NCBI RefSeq assembly: GCF_014202035.1
Contig: NZ_JACHFR010000002.1
Span: 825,816-889,815 of the forward strand
Direction of reading: 5' to 3'
Origin: Treponema rectale
GTDB taxonomy: Bacteria > Spirochaetota > Spirochaetia > Treponematales > Treponemataceae
Length of the DNA: 64,000 nt
In this document: positions 1 to 8,226 of the stretch, one piece after another
Layout of the letters: each line of letters opens with the position of its first letter
How positions within the stretch are numbered: the first letter of the stretch is position 1
Translations under genes and position numbers: made by a program
Notes under the pieces: model-generated
What the model saw: the letters and a program-made list of their open reading frames with translations, nothing else
Databases searched by the model: none
What the model was told of the DNA's origin: nothing

Positions 1-38
1 TTGTACTCCTCCTTAAGAGTATCATATTTGTCAGCCAT
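1..38 (-). CDS. 5' end of a divergent gene, product unknown (partial)
   Basis: The reverse strand opens with ATG at 36-38 and reads MADKYDTLKEEY before leaving the window. The reading is open, but only twelve residues are visible, so no family can be named. No strong Shine-Dalgarno sequence precedes it. It would be divergent from the gene starting at 99, with about 60 bases between them. Confidence 0.45.
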   Translation of the reverse strand, partial: MADKYDTLKEEY

Positions 39-98
39 TTACACAGAAAATTTTACAAGGTCTATTAAACCTAGTCACCATGGGGATTTTTATGTATA

Positions 99-2051
99 AT
101 GTCCTTTATGGCTACGACTGCAAATATTCTAACATTATTAAAGTATTATACATCCAAGCAGAAATCTCCTTTTGTTGAATATAACGAGTTTGCGGATTAC
201 CTGCATCGTTATGCACAGCATCATATGTCGGAAAATTCTGATTTAGTTGTATATTGCGGTTCGTCCTATCTTGAGACCCTGGATGAAGAACTTCACCAGC
301 TGATAGGTAAAAAACAGATTGTAATTACGTCCGTTCACAATAAGGATCATATTCTTGTTCTCCCGTATCTTGTTGAACATTATGCTGCTATTTATCGTTC
401 CGTAGAATCTACTATAACTGTTCCTTATCCGATTTATTCAGATCTTCCAAAAAACTGTCCTACTTCCATTTTAACTCAGGTAACGGCGCTTGATACCATC
501 TATCAGTTTTTTGAAAAGCAGGAACTGAACGATAAGGTTCTTTATTCCCTTGTGTTTGATAAAGGCGTGCCTTCGATTCTTTTTCCGTCGAACATACCTG
601 TTTCAGTTTTAGTAAGCACTGCTTTAGGCAAGCTTCAGCATCTTCTTGCAAAAGGTGAATCTCACGATTATTTTTTGAAAAAGCTTTCCATTTCTAATCC
701 GGGAAAAGAACTTTCCATAAAGAGTTTCTTTGCTCAGTTTGTTGCAAAACCGGAAGCTGCCCTTGATGTTATAAAAGATACCGGAGAAACTTTTTATTAC
801 TGGAGCCAGCTTTTCTTCTTTATTAAGCAGGATTATACAAAACTTAAGGATTTAACTCCCGAAGATACTAACATTCTTCAGGCGGTTGCCATTGCAGAAA
901 TAGCTACATCCTATTACAAATCCAAAGCTTCTGAGCGTCAGGTAAAAAATGAGGCTTTTGAAGTTCTGGACAGGCTTCTTAAAAATCCGCCGTATTATCA
1001 TTCCATGTCGGATATCTTGAAAATGAAGGATCCTTCCGGCGTGCTTCTCCTTGGTCAGTACAAAGAGGATGAACTTAAAGCTCATCTTGATTTTCTTACA
1101 ACTGAGTCTCAGCCTAATGAACTTCCAGATCTTCTTATCTTCAAGGTTTCAGAAGAAGAGGGATATTTTATCTGCAAGGATAAAGTAATGCCTCTCATCA
1201 TCAGGCTTACGAATGATGCAAGGGTTCTTATCAGGGAAAGTCTTGTAAAACAGTGGTATAAAGTTCTTCTGGATTTTGAAACTCTTCCTGAAATGAAAGA
1301 GTCTGCTGCCTTTGAGCGCTGTCTCGAAAGGGAATTAAGCAGCTGTGAACCGATTCTTTACGGACTTTTAGGTTCTAACTTCCTTTCTGTTATTGCTTTT
1401 GATGATCATACGCCAGGCAGGGTAGCTTTGTTCCGTGACGGAATGCTTGTTCCTTACAGCGAGATGCTTATGCTCAGCCGTGCGGAAATTTATTCTGATG
1501 CTAAGATAAAGCTTCCTTTCTGGTATGGACTTCCTGTTATTTCATGGCTGATGAGTATTCTTCTTAAGAAACCGAAGGCTAAGAAACCTGTAAAGAAACC
1601 GCCTGTAAAAACTGCGACCCGTACGCTTACGGATGAAGAACGTTCAGTAGAACAGGAAAAGGTTCGTAAACTGGATACTGCTGATAGTTTTGATCCAAAG
1701 AAATCCCGTAAAAGGGAACTTAGAAAAGCGGCCGGTGAGGTTGAGAAGCTTATAGTTCCGCCGGAGAGTACTCTGGACCGTGAACTTGAAAGCTACATAA
1801 GTGAATGGAATGACCGTATAGGTAAGCGTAACCATGATAATCTTACAGAAGACGTAAATAACCTTATCCGTGACTATATGCGTAAGACATTGCGTTCCCT
1901 CAGGACGGAGGCGTTTACATACGACAGAATTAAGAGTCTGGCAGATTCTCTTGTGAGTTCGCCAAGCATGATGCAGATAAAAAATCACCCGGCTCTTAAG
2001 CATTACATTGAGCTTTATATGGTTAAGCTTATTAAGAATCTTCCGGCATGA
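99..2051 (+). CDS. Large conserved-type hypothetical protein, 650 aa
   Basis: The product is unrecognised, about 650 residues. It is mostly soluble and alpha-helical in appearance, with no signal peptide. One hydrophobic patch lies near residues 475-490 (YGLPVISWLMSILL), followed directly by a lysine/proline-rich linker (KKPKAKKPVKKPPVK). A charged helical C-terminal domain of about 130 residues follows. This layout could be a cytoplasmic body, a membrane-proximal segment and a basic tail, but that is inference. In-frame ATGs occur at 99 and 108 and neither has a well-placed ribosome-binding site. The gene ends 15 bases before the CorA-like gene, suggesting a shared transcript. I assign no function. 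Confidence 0.7.
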   Translation: MSFMATTANILTLLKYYTSKQKSPFVEYNEFADYLHRYAQHHMSENSDLVVYCGSSYLETLDEELHQLIGKKQIVITSVHNKDHILVLPYLVEHYAAIYRSVESTITVPYPIYSDLPKNCPTSILTQVTALDTIYQFFEKQELNDKVLYSLVFDKGVPSILFPSNIPVSVLVSTALGKLQHLLAKGESHDYFLKKLSISNPGKELSIKSFFAQFVAKPEAALDVIKDTGETFYYWSQLFFFIKQDYTKLKDLTPEDTNILQAVAIAEIATSYYKSKASERQVKNEAFEVLDRLLKNPPYYHSMSDILKMKDPSGVLLLGQYKEDELKAHLDFLTTESQPNELPDLLIFKVSEEEGYFICKDKVMPLIIRLTNDARVLIRESLVKQWYKVLLDFETLPEMKESAAFERCLERELSSCEPILYGLLGSNFLSVIAFDDHTPGRVALFRDGMLVPYSEMLMLSRAEIYSDAKIKLPFWYGLPVISWLMSILLKKPKAKKPVKKPPVKTATRTLTDEERSVEQEKVRKLDTADSFDPKKSRKRELRKAAGEVEKLIVPPESTLDRELESYISEWNDRIGKRNHDNLTEDVNNLIRDYMRKTLRSLRTEAFTYDRIKSLADSLVSSPSMMQIKNHPALKHYIELYMVKLIKNLPA

Positions 2052-2066
2052 TATTGAGGGGTGCCT

Positions 2067-3131
2067 ATGATTACATTCTGGCAGCAGGAAAATGGAAAAC
2101 TCGTTCAGAAAGACGAGGAAGAATTAAATAAAGAAGAAAAAACATGGGTTGATGCACGTTCCGTTACCAGGGACGAAATAAAACTTCTTGAAGAAAAGTT
2201 CAATATTGATCCGGAAAACATGCTGGATATTCTTGACCCGGATGAACTTTCCCGTGTAGAGAAAAATGAGGATTATAATTATAACCTTACCATCATCAAG
2301 CTTCCTGTTTTTAATCCCAGTGATGATGTAAGTTATTTTACAGCTCCTCTGGGTATTATTACGACAGGTCAGTTTTTTATAACTATATGCTGGACTAACT
2401 GTGAAGTTCTTAAGGATTTTGCTGCAAACCGAATAAAGGATCTTTCGTTAAATGACTTCCCGGCTTTTACAATCAGGTTTATGGCCCGGGCAGACTTGAT
2501 GTTCCTCCGTTACCTTAAGGAATTGAACCGCAGGGCTACAACCATTCAGCAGGAAATGCTCCGCTCTGTACAGAACAGGGAACTGATTCAGCTTCTTAAC
2601 ATTCAGAAGTCACTGGTTTATTTTACAACTTCACTTAAGACAAATCAGATGCTTCTTGAAAAAATGCGTAAGACAAAGATTCTTAAACTTGACGAAGAAG
2701 ACCAGGACTGGCTTGATGACGTTGAAATTGATAACCGTCAGGCTATGGAAATGGCTGACACCTATACGAACATTATGTCTACGATGAATGATTCTTTTGC
2801 TACGGTTTTAAGCAATAACCTTAATATTGTCATGAAGACTATGACGGCATGGAATCTTGTTTTGATGCTTCCGACTCTTGTTACAAGCTTTTTCGGTTCA
2901 AACGTTCCTCTGCCATGGGGAGACGGTACCGGCTTTAAGTGGACGGGAGCCATTGCAGTATTTGGAATTTCTGTTCTTACATCTATCTGGGGCTGGTTCT
3001 TCTTTATGAAGCGGCGTATAAATTCTTTTGAAGAAAAAGCCCGAAAGGTTTCCATGAAGCAGCGGCGTGCAAACAGAAAGCAGCGCCGTATTATAAAAAA
3101 GCAGGACAGGCTTGCGGAGAAAAATAGATGA
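2067..3131 (+). CDS. CorA-like divalent cation transporter with altered GMN motif
   Basis: This is a CorA/MIT-superfamily membrane protein of 354 residues. The N-terminal two-thirds is a charged, largely helical cytoplasmic domain. Two C-terminal membrane segments follow (around residues 260-276 and 290-312), then a very basic tail rich in K and R. The family marker at the end of TM1 is G-M-N. Here it reads FFGSNVPLPW, so Met is replaced by Ser at residue 278 (codons at 2895-2903). GMN is the selectivity signature of characterised CorA channels, so transport of Mg2+ should not be assumed. I chose ATG 2067 over GTG 2061 because the GAGGGG ribosome-binding site ends at 2061. The stop overlaps the next start (ATGA). 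Confidence 0.88.
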   Translation: MITFWQQENGKLVQKDEEELNKEEKTWVDARSVTRDEIKLLEEKFNIDPENMLDILDPDELSRVEKNEDYNYNLTIIKLPVFNPSDDVSYFTAPLGIITTGQFFITICWTNCEVLKDFAANRIKDLSLNDFPAFTIRFMARADLMFLRYLKELNRRATTIQQEMLRSVQNRELIQLLNIQKSLVYFTTSLKTNQMLLEKMRKTKILKLDEEDQDWLDDVEIDNRQAMEMADTYTNIMSTMNDSFATVLSNNLNIVMKTMTAWNLVLMLPTLVTSFFGSNVPLPWGDGTGFKWTGAIAVFGISVLTSIWGWFFFMKRRINSFEEKARKVSMKQRRANRKQRRIIKKQDRLAEKNR

Positions 3132-4063
3132 AAAAGTGCATTTTTGTTTTACTTGCCTTAAGCTGTTTTTCTGTTTTTGCAGAAACCGGCTTTCAGGACG
3201 GACAGTTTGTTTCTTTGAGCGGCGGAGATTACATAATCGGTGAAGGCAGTCAGACTTATACGGCAAAGCGTCATGTTGAGCCCTTCATGATAAGTAAAAC
3301 TGAGATTACTTATAAATTCTGGTATGAAGTCCGTATTTGGGCTGAACATCACGGATATTTTTTTCAGAATCCGGGACAGGCAGGTTCTGAAGGTTTAAGG
3401 GGCAAAATCCCGGGACAGTCAAATATGTATCAGCCGGTAACCATGATAAACTGGTATGATGCCGTTGTATGGTGCAATGCGCTGTCAGAAAAAGAAGGTC
3501 TGGTACCCTGCTATGTTTTTTCTGCATCAGATGATGAAGAGATTGTTTTAAGGGATTCCGGTGATACTGCAAGCATAGATTTGTGCTCCTGCAGATGGAA
3601 TGCTGACGGGTACAGGCTTCCTTCAGAAAGCGAGTGGGAATATGCTGCCAGACGTACAAAAGACGGTTTTGCAGACGGAAGTCTTGTAAGCGGCGGAGAT
3701 GAAGATGCAGTATGGTCATACCTTAATGCTGCTGAAAGTCATATTGTAGGAACAGGTGGAACTCCTTTTGCAAAAGACGCTCCTCCAATGCCTGGAAGCG
3801 GTATTGCAAATGACGCCGGTATTTTTGACATGAGCGGAAATATGATTGAATTCTGCTGGGACTGGTTTGAAGATTATCCTGAATCAAAAGAATATTCTGA
3901 ATATTATGGTCCGGAACTGGGTTCTGAACGGGTTATGCGGGGCGGCAGCTGGAATGAATACACAATGTTCCTTGGAGCCGGAGACCGCTATTCCTTTGAT
4001 CCTAACGAAGCATATAATTATTTTGGCCTGAGGGTTGCAAGAAGCCGTCAGCTTTCTTTTTAA
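3128..4063 (+). CDS. Secreted SUMF1/formylglycine-enzyme-like domain protein
   Basis: Residues 1-19 form a signal peptide (MKKCIFVLLALSCFSVFA). The rest is a FGE-sulfatase (SUMF1) fold. Visible marks are SGGDYIIG and FMISKTEITYKFW early, INWYDAVVWCNAL in the middle, then GYRLPSESEWEYAAR, DMSGNMIEFCWDW, VMRGGSWNEY and YFGLRVARS. This order is typical of bacterial SUMF1-like proteins. After RGGSW the catalytic Cys pair of true formylglycine-generating enzymes is absent, so it is probably a binding or structural member and not a sulfatase activator. It overlaps corA by four bases and is probably co-translated. It is exported to the periplasm or cell surface. Confidence 0.9.
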   Translation: MKKCIFVLLALSCFSVFAETGFQDGQFVSLSGGDYIIGEGSQTYTAKRHVEPFMISKTEITYKFWYEVRIWAEHHGYFFQNPGQAGSEGLRGKIPGQSNMYQPVTMINWYDAVVWCNALSEKEGLVPCYVFSASDDEEIVLRDSGDTASIDLCSCRWNADGYRLPSESEWEYAARRTKDGFADGSLVSGGDEDAVWSYLNAAESHIVGTGGTPFAKDAPPMPGSGIANDAGIFDMSGNMIEFCWDWFEDYPESKEYSEYYGPELGSERVMRGGSWNEYTMFLGAGDRYSFDPNEAYNYFGLRVARSRQLSF

Positions 4064-4067
4064 TGAA

Positions 4068-4141
4068 TACGTCGAGTCAAGGCACGCTAACGCTTAAAGC
4101 CTTGACTTCGCCGTTTTGAGGGTTTGTACTACCCCCTCAAT
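4068..4141 (-). repeat. 74-bp palindromic repeat, copy 1
   Basis: The reverse strand starts ATTGAGGGGGTAGTACAA and ends CTCGACGTA. It is identical over 74 bases to 63615-63688 on the opposite strand. It contains two inverted repeats: GAGGG...CCCTC, and the 8-bp pair GTCAAGGC...GCCTTGAC. The core is flanked by AAT/AAT on the plus strand, like a 3-bp target duplication. It begins five bases after the stop codon of the SUMF1-like gene. Confidence 0.85.
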
Positions 4142-4146
4142 AAAAA

Positions 4147-4192
4147 AAGGAACCGGACTGCATTTACGGGTGTTCTGTGCAGCCGGTTCCTT
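4147..4192. terminator. Bidirectional rho-independent terminator
   Basis: The stem AAGGAACCGG(A)CTGCA pairs with TGCAGCCGGTTCCTT around a short loop. An A-run precedes it, which is a T-run on the minus strand, and a T-rich stretch follows. It separates the convergent SUMF1-like and phosphoesterase genes. Confidence 0.8.
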
Positions 4193-4198
4193 ATTTAA

Positions 4199-4399
4199 GG
4201 GGATGACTAATAAGTTTAAAAAGTGTCATTTTCGGTCAAAAAGTGTCATTTTCGGGCTTGATCCGAAAATCCCCCTGCATGAGATTGCCGCATCAAGTGC
4301 GGCAATGACAGGGTGTCGAGTGCGGCAATGACAGGGTGTCGAGTGCGGCAATGACAGGGTGTCGAGCACGACAATGACTCATACTTTTTGGACATTCCC
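4199..4399. repeat. MITE-like element A with imperfect terminal inverted repeats
   Basis: The left end GGGGATGACTAATAAGT and the inverted right end GGGAATGTCCAAAAAGT match at 13 of 17 bases. The interior shares long near-identical stretches with element B at 17263-17474, including TGTCATTTTCGG, GAAAATCCCCCTGCATGAG and ATTGCCGCATCAAGTGCGG. It carries three to four tandem 23-bp units (about 4297-4378). It has no coding capacity. Confidence 0.75.
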
Positions 4400-4420
4400 T
4401 TTGGAGGAGCTTTTATACTA

Positions 4421-5095
4421 TTATAAACTCATCAGCTGGCAGTTGGTTACAGACCATCTGCCTTCTTTTTTTTCTACTTCAAGAACTGCATATTTTCCGT
4501 CGGTAAGGGCGCCAGGGTTTACTATGGTTGTGCTCTCTGTTTTTGTAATGCCGGCACTTTCGTGAATATGACCTGTAATGACGGCAAGAGGTTTGTAATC
4601 ATCGATAAATTTTCTGAGTAACGGAGAGCCGACGTGAACCTCCGGTGCAACTTTATCGCATTCAGTATCTTTTGGAGGATTGTGCATTATTGCAATAAGG
4701 TTGTTCCATTCAGCCTGGCCCTGCTCAATGATAATGTTAAAATCTGAAAGCAGTTCTTCGTCAGTACGTTCGTTTGCCGTTTCTCCCGTGAACTTACTTC
4801 CGCCTCCGCTTCCTGCAAAGCACAGCCCTTCATGGTTTACGAGAGTTTTCTGTACGCTGATGTCAGCAGCTTCTATGTCTCCGATAAACTCAGGATCATC
4901 ACAGTTTCCGATTACGCTGAAAATTACGTCATGTTTTTTACAGAGTTTTTCAAGAGCCGGTTTTCCTGTTTCAGGGGCGCCGAATTTTGTAAAGTCTCCG
5001 GCAAAAAGAACAGCGTCTGCATTTTTGAACTGTTCATCCATTTTATCAAGAACATCAAGATTTCCGTGAAGGTCACTGATTACTAAAAATTTCAT
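4421..5095 (-). CDS. Calcineurin-like metallophosphoesterase
   Basis: A 224-residue soluble metallophosphoesterase. The family metal-binding motifs appear in order: ISDLHGN at residues 7-13, GDF near 33, GNCDD near 63, a histidine in MHNPP near 137, and GHIHE near 175, followed by NPGAL. These match the YfcE/YmdB-like group of small phosphodiesterases that use two metal ions. The substrate cannot be read from sequence. The ATG at 5093-5095 is the natural start, immediately before the KFLVISDLHGN strand. The neighbouring upstream gene on the same strand is hisC, 34 bases away, so they may be co-transcribed. Transcription runs through the MITE-like element into the terminator at 4147-4192. Confidence 0.9.
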   Translation of the reverse strand: MKFLVISDLHGNLDVLDKMDEQFKNADAVLFAGDFTKFGAPETGKPALEKLCKKHDVIFSVIGNCDDPEFIGDIEAADISVQKTLVNHEGLCFAGSGGGSKFTGETANERTDEELLSDFNIIIEQGQAEWNNLIAIMHNPPKDTECDKVAPEVHVGSPLLRKFIDDYKPLAVITGHIHESAGITKTESTTIVNPGALTDGKYAVLEVEKKEGRWSVTNCQLMSL

Positions 5096-5129
5096 TTGTC
5101 TTATACCTCTGTCTGTTTGGATTTGTTGT

Positions 5130-6245
5130 CTATAAGTCTTTCATTGCTTCTTTCAATGCATCCATCTGCTCTTTTGTACCGATTGAAATGCGTACGAACT
5201 GCTCGATTCCGGGAGTAGAAAAGTGCCTGATGAGGATGCCTGCTTTTTTTACGGTCTGGTAAACTTTTTCTCCTTCAAGTCCGTCTTTTTTTGCAAATAT
5301 GAAGTTTGTTGAAGAGTCGATTACAAACCAGCCTCTTTCTCTGAGGAATGCTGTCATTGATTCCCGCTCGGCCTTTACTTTTCTTGCATTTTCTCCATAG
5401 TATGCCCAGTCTTTGCAGGAAGCGATTCCGGCAGTCTGTGTTAAAAAATCCACCGGAAAGTGATTGAATGAATTCTTTACAGTAAATACAGCTTTTATGA
5501 GTTCAGGATTTGCAATTATAAATCCGAGTCTTTGTCCTGCAAAACTTAAGGATTTTGAGAACGTTCTGACTATAACCAGGTTCTTGAATTCAGCAAGAAG
5601 GGGAATGCAGCTTTCTTCTGCAAAGTCACAGTAGGCTTCATCAACGATAAAGGCCTTGTCTTTTGGAGCCCTGCGTATCATCTGTGCAACTTCATCCCGG
5701 CTGAGGGCTATTCCAGTAGGTGCGTTCGGGTTTGCAAATATTGTACAGCTGTCATTTGCATTTGCATCGGCAAGCATTTTTTCTGTATCAAGATGCCAGT
5801 CAGATTTTAAAGGCACTCTGTCCATGGGAATGTCATAGTAACCGCAGTATACCGGATAGAAACTGTAAGTGTGTTCCGGAAGAACTATCGGTCTGTCAGA
5901 ATCAAAGAAAGTGTAAAAGACAAAACTTAAAACTTCATCGCTTCCGTTTCCGCAGAAAATCATGTCAGGAGTTACTTTAAAAGGAATTGAGGCACTGCTG
6001 TTAGAAAGAACTCCGCCGGATTCATTAAGCATCTGTGCAATTGCAGAACGAAGTTCATTTGCATCCGGATCAGGGTAGAGTCCTATTTTTTCAGGATGAG
6101 ATGCAACAGCTTCTGTTACAGCTTCAGTTACTTTTCTGCTCGGTGGATATGGATTTTCATTGGCATTAAGCTTTATATAAACCCTGTCTTTTGGCTGTTC
6201 ACCTGGAACATATGGATGTAAATTTTCTAGTCTTTTTGCAAGCAT
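5130..6245 (-). CDS. hisC: Histidinol-phosphate aminotransferase
   Basis: A 371-residue fold-type I PLP aminotransferase. It converts imidazole acetol phosphate and glutamate to histidinol phosphate in histidine biosynthesis. Visible marks are IKLNANENPYPPS near the N-terminus, GLYPDPDANELRSAIA, FCGNGSDEVL, FANPNAPTG, IVDEAYCDF, and the PLP lysine in RTFSKSLSFAGQRLGF. A late RISIGT holds the substrate-carboxylate arginine. Length and motif order fit HisC. The start at 6243-6245 is preceded on the reverse strand by GGAGAG. No other his gene is nearby, so it stands alone with the downstream phosphoesterase. Broader aromatic or cobalamin-type aminotransferases in this subfamily are an alternative. 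Confidence 0.9.
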   Translation of the reverse strand: MLAKRLENLHPYVPGEQPKDRVYIKLNANENPYPPSRKVTEAVTEAVASHPEKIGLYPDPDANELRSAIAQMLNESGGVLSNSSASIPFKVTPDMIFCGNGSDEVLSFVFYTFFDSDRPIVLPEHTYSFYPVYCGYYDIPMDRVPLKSDWHLDTEKMLADANANDSCTIFANPNAPTGIALSRDEVAQMIRRAPKDKAFIVDEAYCDFAEESCIPLLAEFKNLVIVRTFSKSLSFAGQRLGFIIANPELIKAVFTVKNSFNHFPVDFLTQTAGIASCKDWAYYGENARKVKAERESMTAFLRERGWFVIDSSTNFIFAKKDGLEGEKVYQTVKKAGILIRHFSTPGIEQFVRISIGTKEQMDALKEAMKDL

Positions 6246-6337
6246 TTTTCTCTCCGCTGATTTATTTTATTGTGTTCACGGAATTGTGTAAATGAGGTTA
6301 ATTGTAAATAAAATTGCATTTCATTAAAATGTATGAC

Positions 6338-8158
6338 ATGAAAACTTCACAGATTCCTTTTAGAACCCTGCGGGAAGCTCCTGCAGAAGCTATTATTGCA
6401 AGCCATCAGCTTATGATGAGAGCTGATTTGATTCGTAAACTTGGTAACGGACTTTATACTTATATGCCTCTTGGACTTAAAGCCTATCGTAAAGTAGAAG
6501 GTATTATAAAGGATGAACTTAATAAAAGCGGTGCCCTTGAATTTAAGCCGACCGTAATTGTTCCTGGAGAAATCTGGAAAGAAAGCGGCCGCTGGGAAAC
6601 AATGGGTCCTCAGATGCTTAAGGCAAAGAACCGCGGTGATCAGGATATGGTTGTTTCTCCTACAGCAGAAGAAGCTTATACAGCAATCTGCCGTGCAGGT
6701 CTTACTTCTTACAAGCAGCTTCCGATCAACATGTATCAGATTAACACAAAGTACCGTGATGAAATCCGCCCTCGCTATGGTGTAATGCGCGGCCGCGAGT
6801 TTAACATGATGGACGGTTATACTCTCAATGCAAATGATGAATCTCTGGATGAAAGCTATCAGGGATATGCAAAAGCCTATCACAGAATCTTTAAGCGTCT
6901 TGGTCTTAAGGTAATTCCCGTAAAGGCTGATACGGGAGCAATGGGTGGAAGCGGCTCTGAAGAATTTATGGTAGAAAGTCCTGTCGGTGACGATACACTT
7001 ATTCTCTGTCCTAAGTGCGGTTATGCTGCAAATGTAGAAAAGGCATCCTGCAGACCTGATCCTGCTCTTGATGACAGCGGAAAGCCACAGGCAAAAACAG
7101 ACCTTCCTTTTGAAGAAGTTGCTACTCCGAATGTATTCAGCATTGAAGATATGGAAAAATTCTTCGGAACTACTTCAAAGCGTTTTGTTAAGGCTCTCAT
7201 TTACCGCGTAATAAATTCTTCTCTTGATCTTACCGGAACTGCAGGTGCAGATAAGCTTAAGCGCGTAAAGGAAGGTGATTTTGAATTCTATCCTGTAAGT
7301 TATGTATGCGTACTTATCCGCGGAGACCTTGATGTAAATGAAGCAAAACTTGCAGGGCTTCTTAAAGCAAGTGAAGTATGTCTTGCTGATGATGAAGAAG
7401 TTGTTGCAATGAGCGGTGCACCTCATGGTTTTGTTGGTCCTGTAAAGCTTAACTGTCCGATTGTTCAGGATTTAAGCGTAAACGACATGCACGATGCTTT
7501 TGCCGGAGCCGGAAAAGAAGGCTTCCATATTAAGCATGTTGAACCTGGCCGTGATTTTACTGCATGGAAAAACGCAGACGTACGTACTGTAAAATCAGGT
7601 GATAAATGCTGCTGCGAAGGCTGTGACGGTGAATATTATACAACAAAAGGAAATGAACTTGGTCACATCTTCAAGCTTGGTAAAAAATATACTCAGAGCA
7701 TGGGCGTTACTTATCTTGATGAAAATGGAAAAGCTGCCGTTCCTACAATGGGCTGCTATGGAATCGGTGTAGACCGCGTTCTTGCTTCCATTATCGAAAG
7801 CTTCCATGATGATAAGGGAATTCAGTGGCCGATGAGTGTTGCTCCGTTCCAGGTTGCCATCGTTCCTATTAAGTATAAGGATGCAATGAAAGATGCGGCA
7901 GATAAGCTTTATGATGAACTTACTGCTGCCGGAATTGAAGTTCTTCTTGATGATCGTGACGAACGTCCTGGCGTAAAGTTTAATGACATGGATCTTTTGG
8001 GATTCCCGGTACGTATTACTGTAGGAGATAAGAATCTTCCTAATGTAGAAGTAAAAATCCGTAACCAGGCAGAAGCTTCTCTTGTTCCTCTTACAGAAGC
8101 AGGAGCAAAAGTTGCAGATATTGTCCGCAGTGCTCTTGCGGAACTTAATGCTGTCTGA
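6338..8158 (+). CDS. proS: Prolyl-tRNA synthetase (bacterial type)
   Basis: A 606-residue class II aminoacyl-tRNA synthetase charging tRNA-Pro. It begins MKTSQIPFRTLREAPAEA, colinear with the start of characterised bacterial ProS. The class II core includes RKLGNGLYTYMPLG, MGPQMLKAKNRG, SPTAEEAY and YRDEIRPRYGVMRGREF. An insertion/editing domain lies roughly at residues 230-390. Motif 3 is in MGCYGIGVDRVLASIIE and the C-terminal anticodon domain includes LLDDRDERPGVKFNDMDLLG. I prefer ATG 6338 over TTG 6314 or ATG 6329 because the homologous N-terminus begins at MKTSQ. The terminator at 8173-8210 follows. It is divergent from hisC across about 90 bases. Confidence 0.96.
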   Translation: MKTSQIPFRTLREAPAEAIIASHQLMMRADLIRKLGNGLYTYMPLGLKAYRKVEGIIKDELNKSGALEFKPTVIVPGEIWKESGRWETMGPQMLKAKNRGDQDMVVSPTAEEAYTAICRAGLTSYKQLPINMYQINTKYRDEIRPRYGVMRGREFNMMDGYTLNANDESLDESYQGYAKAYHRIFKRLGLKVIPVKADTGAMGGSGSEEFMVESPVGDDTLILCPKCGYAANVEKASCRPDPALDDSGKPQAKTDLPFEEVATPNVFSIEDMEKFFGTTSKRFVKALIYRVINSSLDLTGTAGADKLKRVKEGDFEFYPVSYVCVLIRGDLDVNEAKLAGLLKASEVCLADDEEVVAMSGAPHGFVGPVKLNCPIVQDLSVNDMHDAFAGAGKEGFHIKHVEPGRDFTAWKNADVRTVKSGDKCCCEGCDGEYYTTKGNELGHIFKLGKKYTQSMGVTYLDENGKAAVPTMGCYGIGVDRVLASIIESFHDDKGIQWPMSVAPFQVAIVPIKYKDAMKDAADKLYDELTAAGIEVLLDDRDERPGVKFNDMDLLGFPVRITVGDKNLPNVEVKIRNQAEASLVPLTEAGAKVADIVRSALAELNAV

Positions 8159-8172
8159 TAAATAAAACCTGA

Positions 8173-8210
8173 AGCCGGATGGTATTGTAAAACTGTCCGG
8201 CTGTTTTTTT
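8173..8210 (+). terminator. Rho-independent terminator after proS
   Basis: AGCCGGA (8173-8179) pairs with TCCGGCT (8196-8202), followed by TGTTTTTTT. The T-run ends directly before the AGGAG ribosome-binding site of the next gene, so the next gene may be expressed by read-through. Confidence 0.75.
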
Positions 8211-8226
8211 AGGAGCTGTGATTGTG

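Larger units (their letters stand above)
4064..4420. other. Repeat-rich intergenic region between convergent genes
   Basis: This gap has no credible gene. From left to right it holds a 74-bp palindromic repeat (4068-4141), a bidirectional terminator (4147-4192) and a MITE-like element (4199-4399). Short open readings over 4116-4331 and 4359-4565 are made of this repeat material or lie over the gene on the other strand. Confidence 0.85.

Noticed and set aside
3128-4063. Sulfatase-activating formylglycine-generating enzyme
   Set aside because: The active-site cysteines are missing after RGGSW and no sulfatase gene is in the window.
4297-4378. Tandem 23-bp repeats resembling a small CRISPR array
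   Set aside because: The units are contiguous with no unique spacers and lie inside a MITE-like element; no cas genes are present.
4116-4565. Short open readings in the plus strand (4116-4331, 4359-4565)
   Set aside because: They are made of repeat and terminator sequence or lie antisense to the phosphoesterase gene, with no ribosome-binding site.
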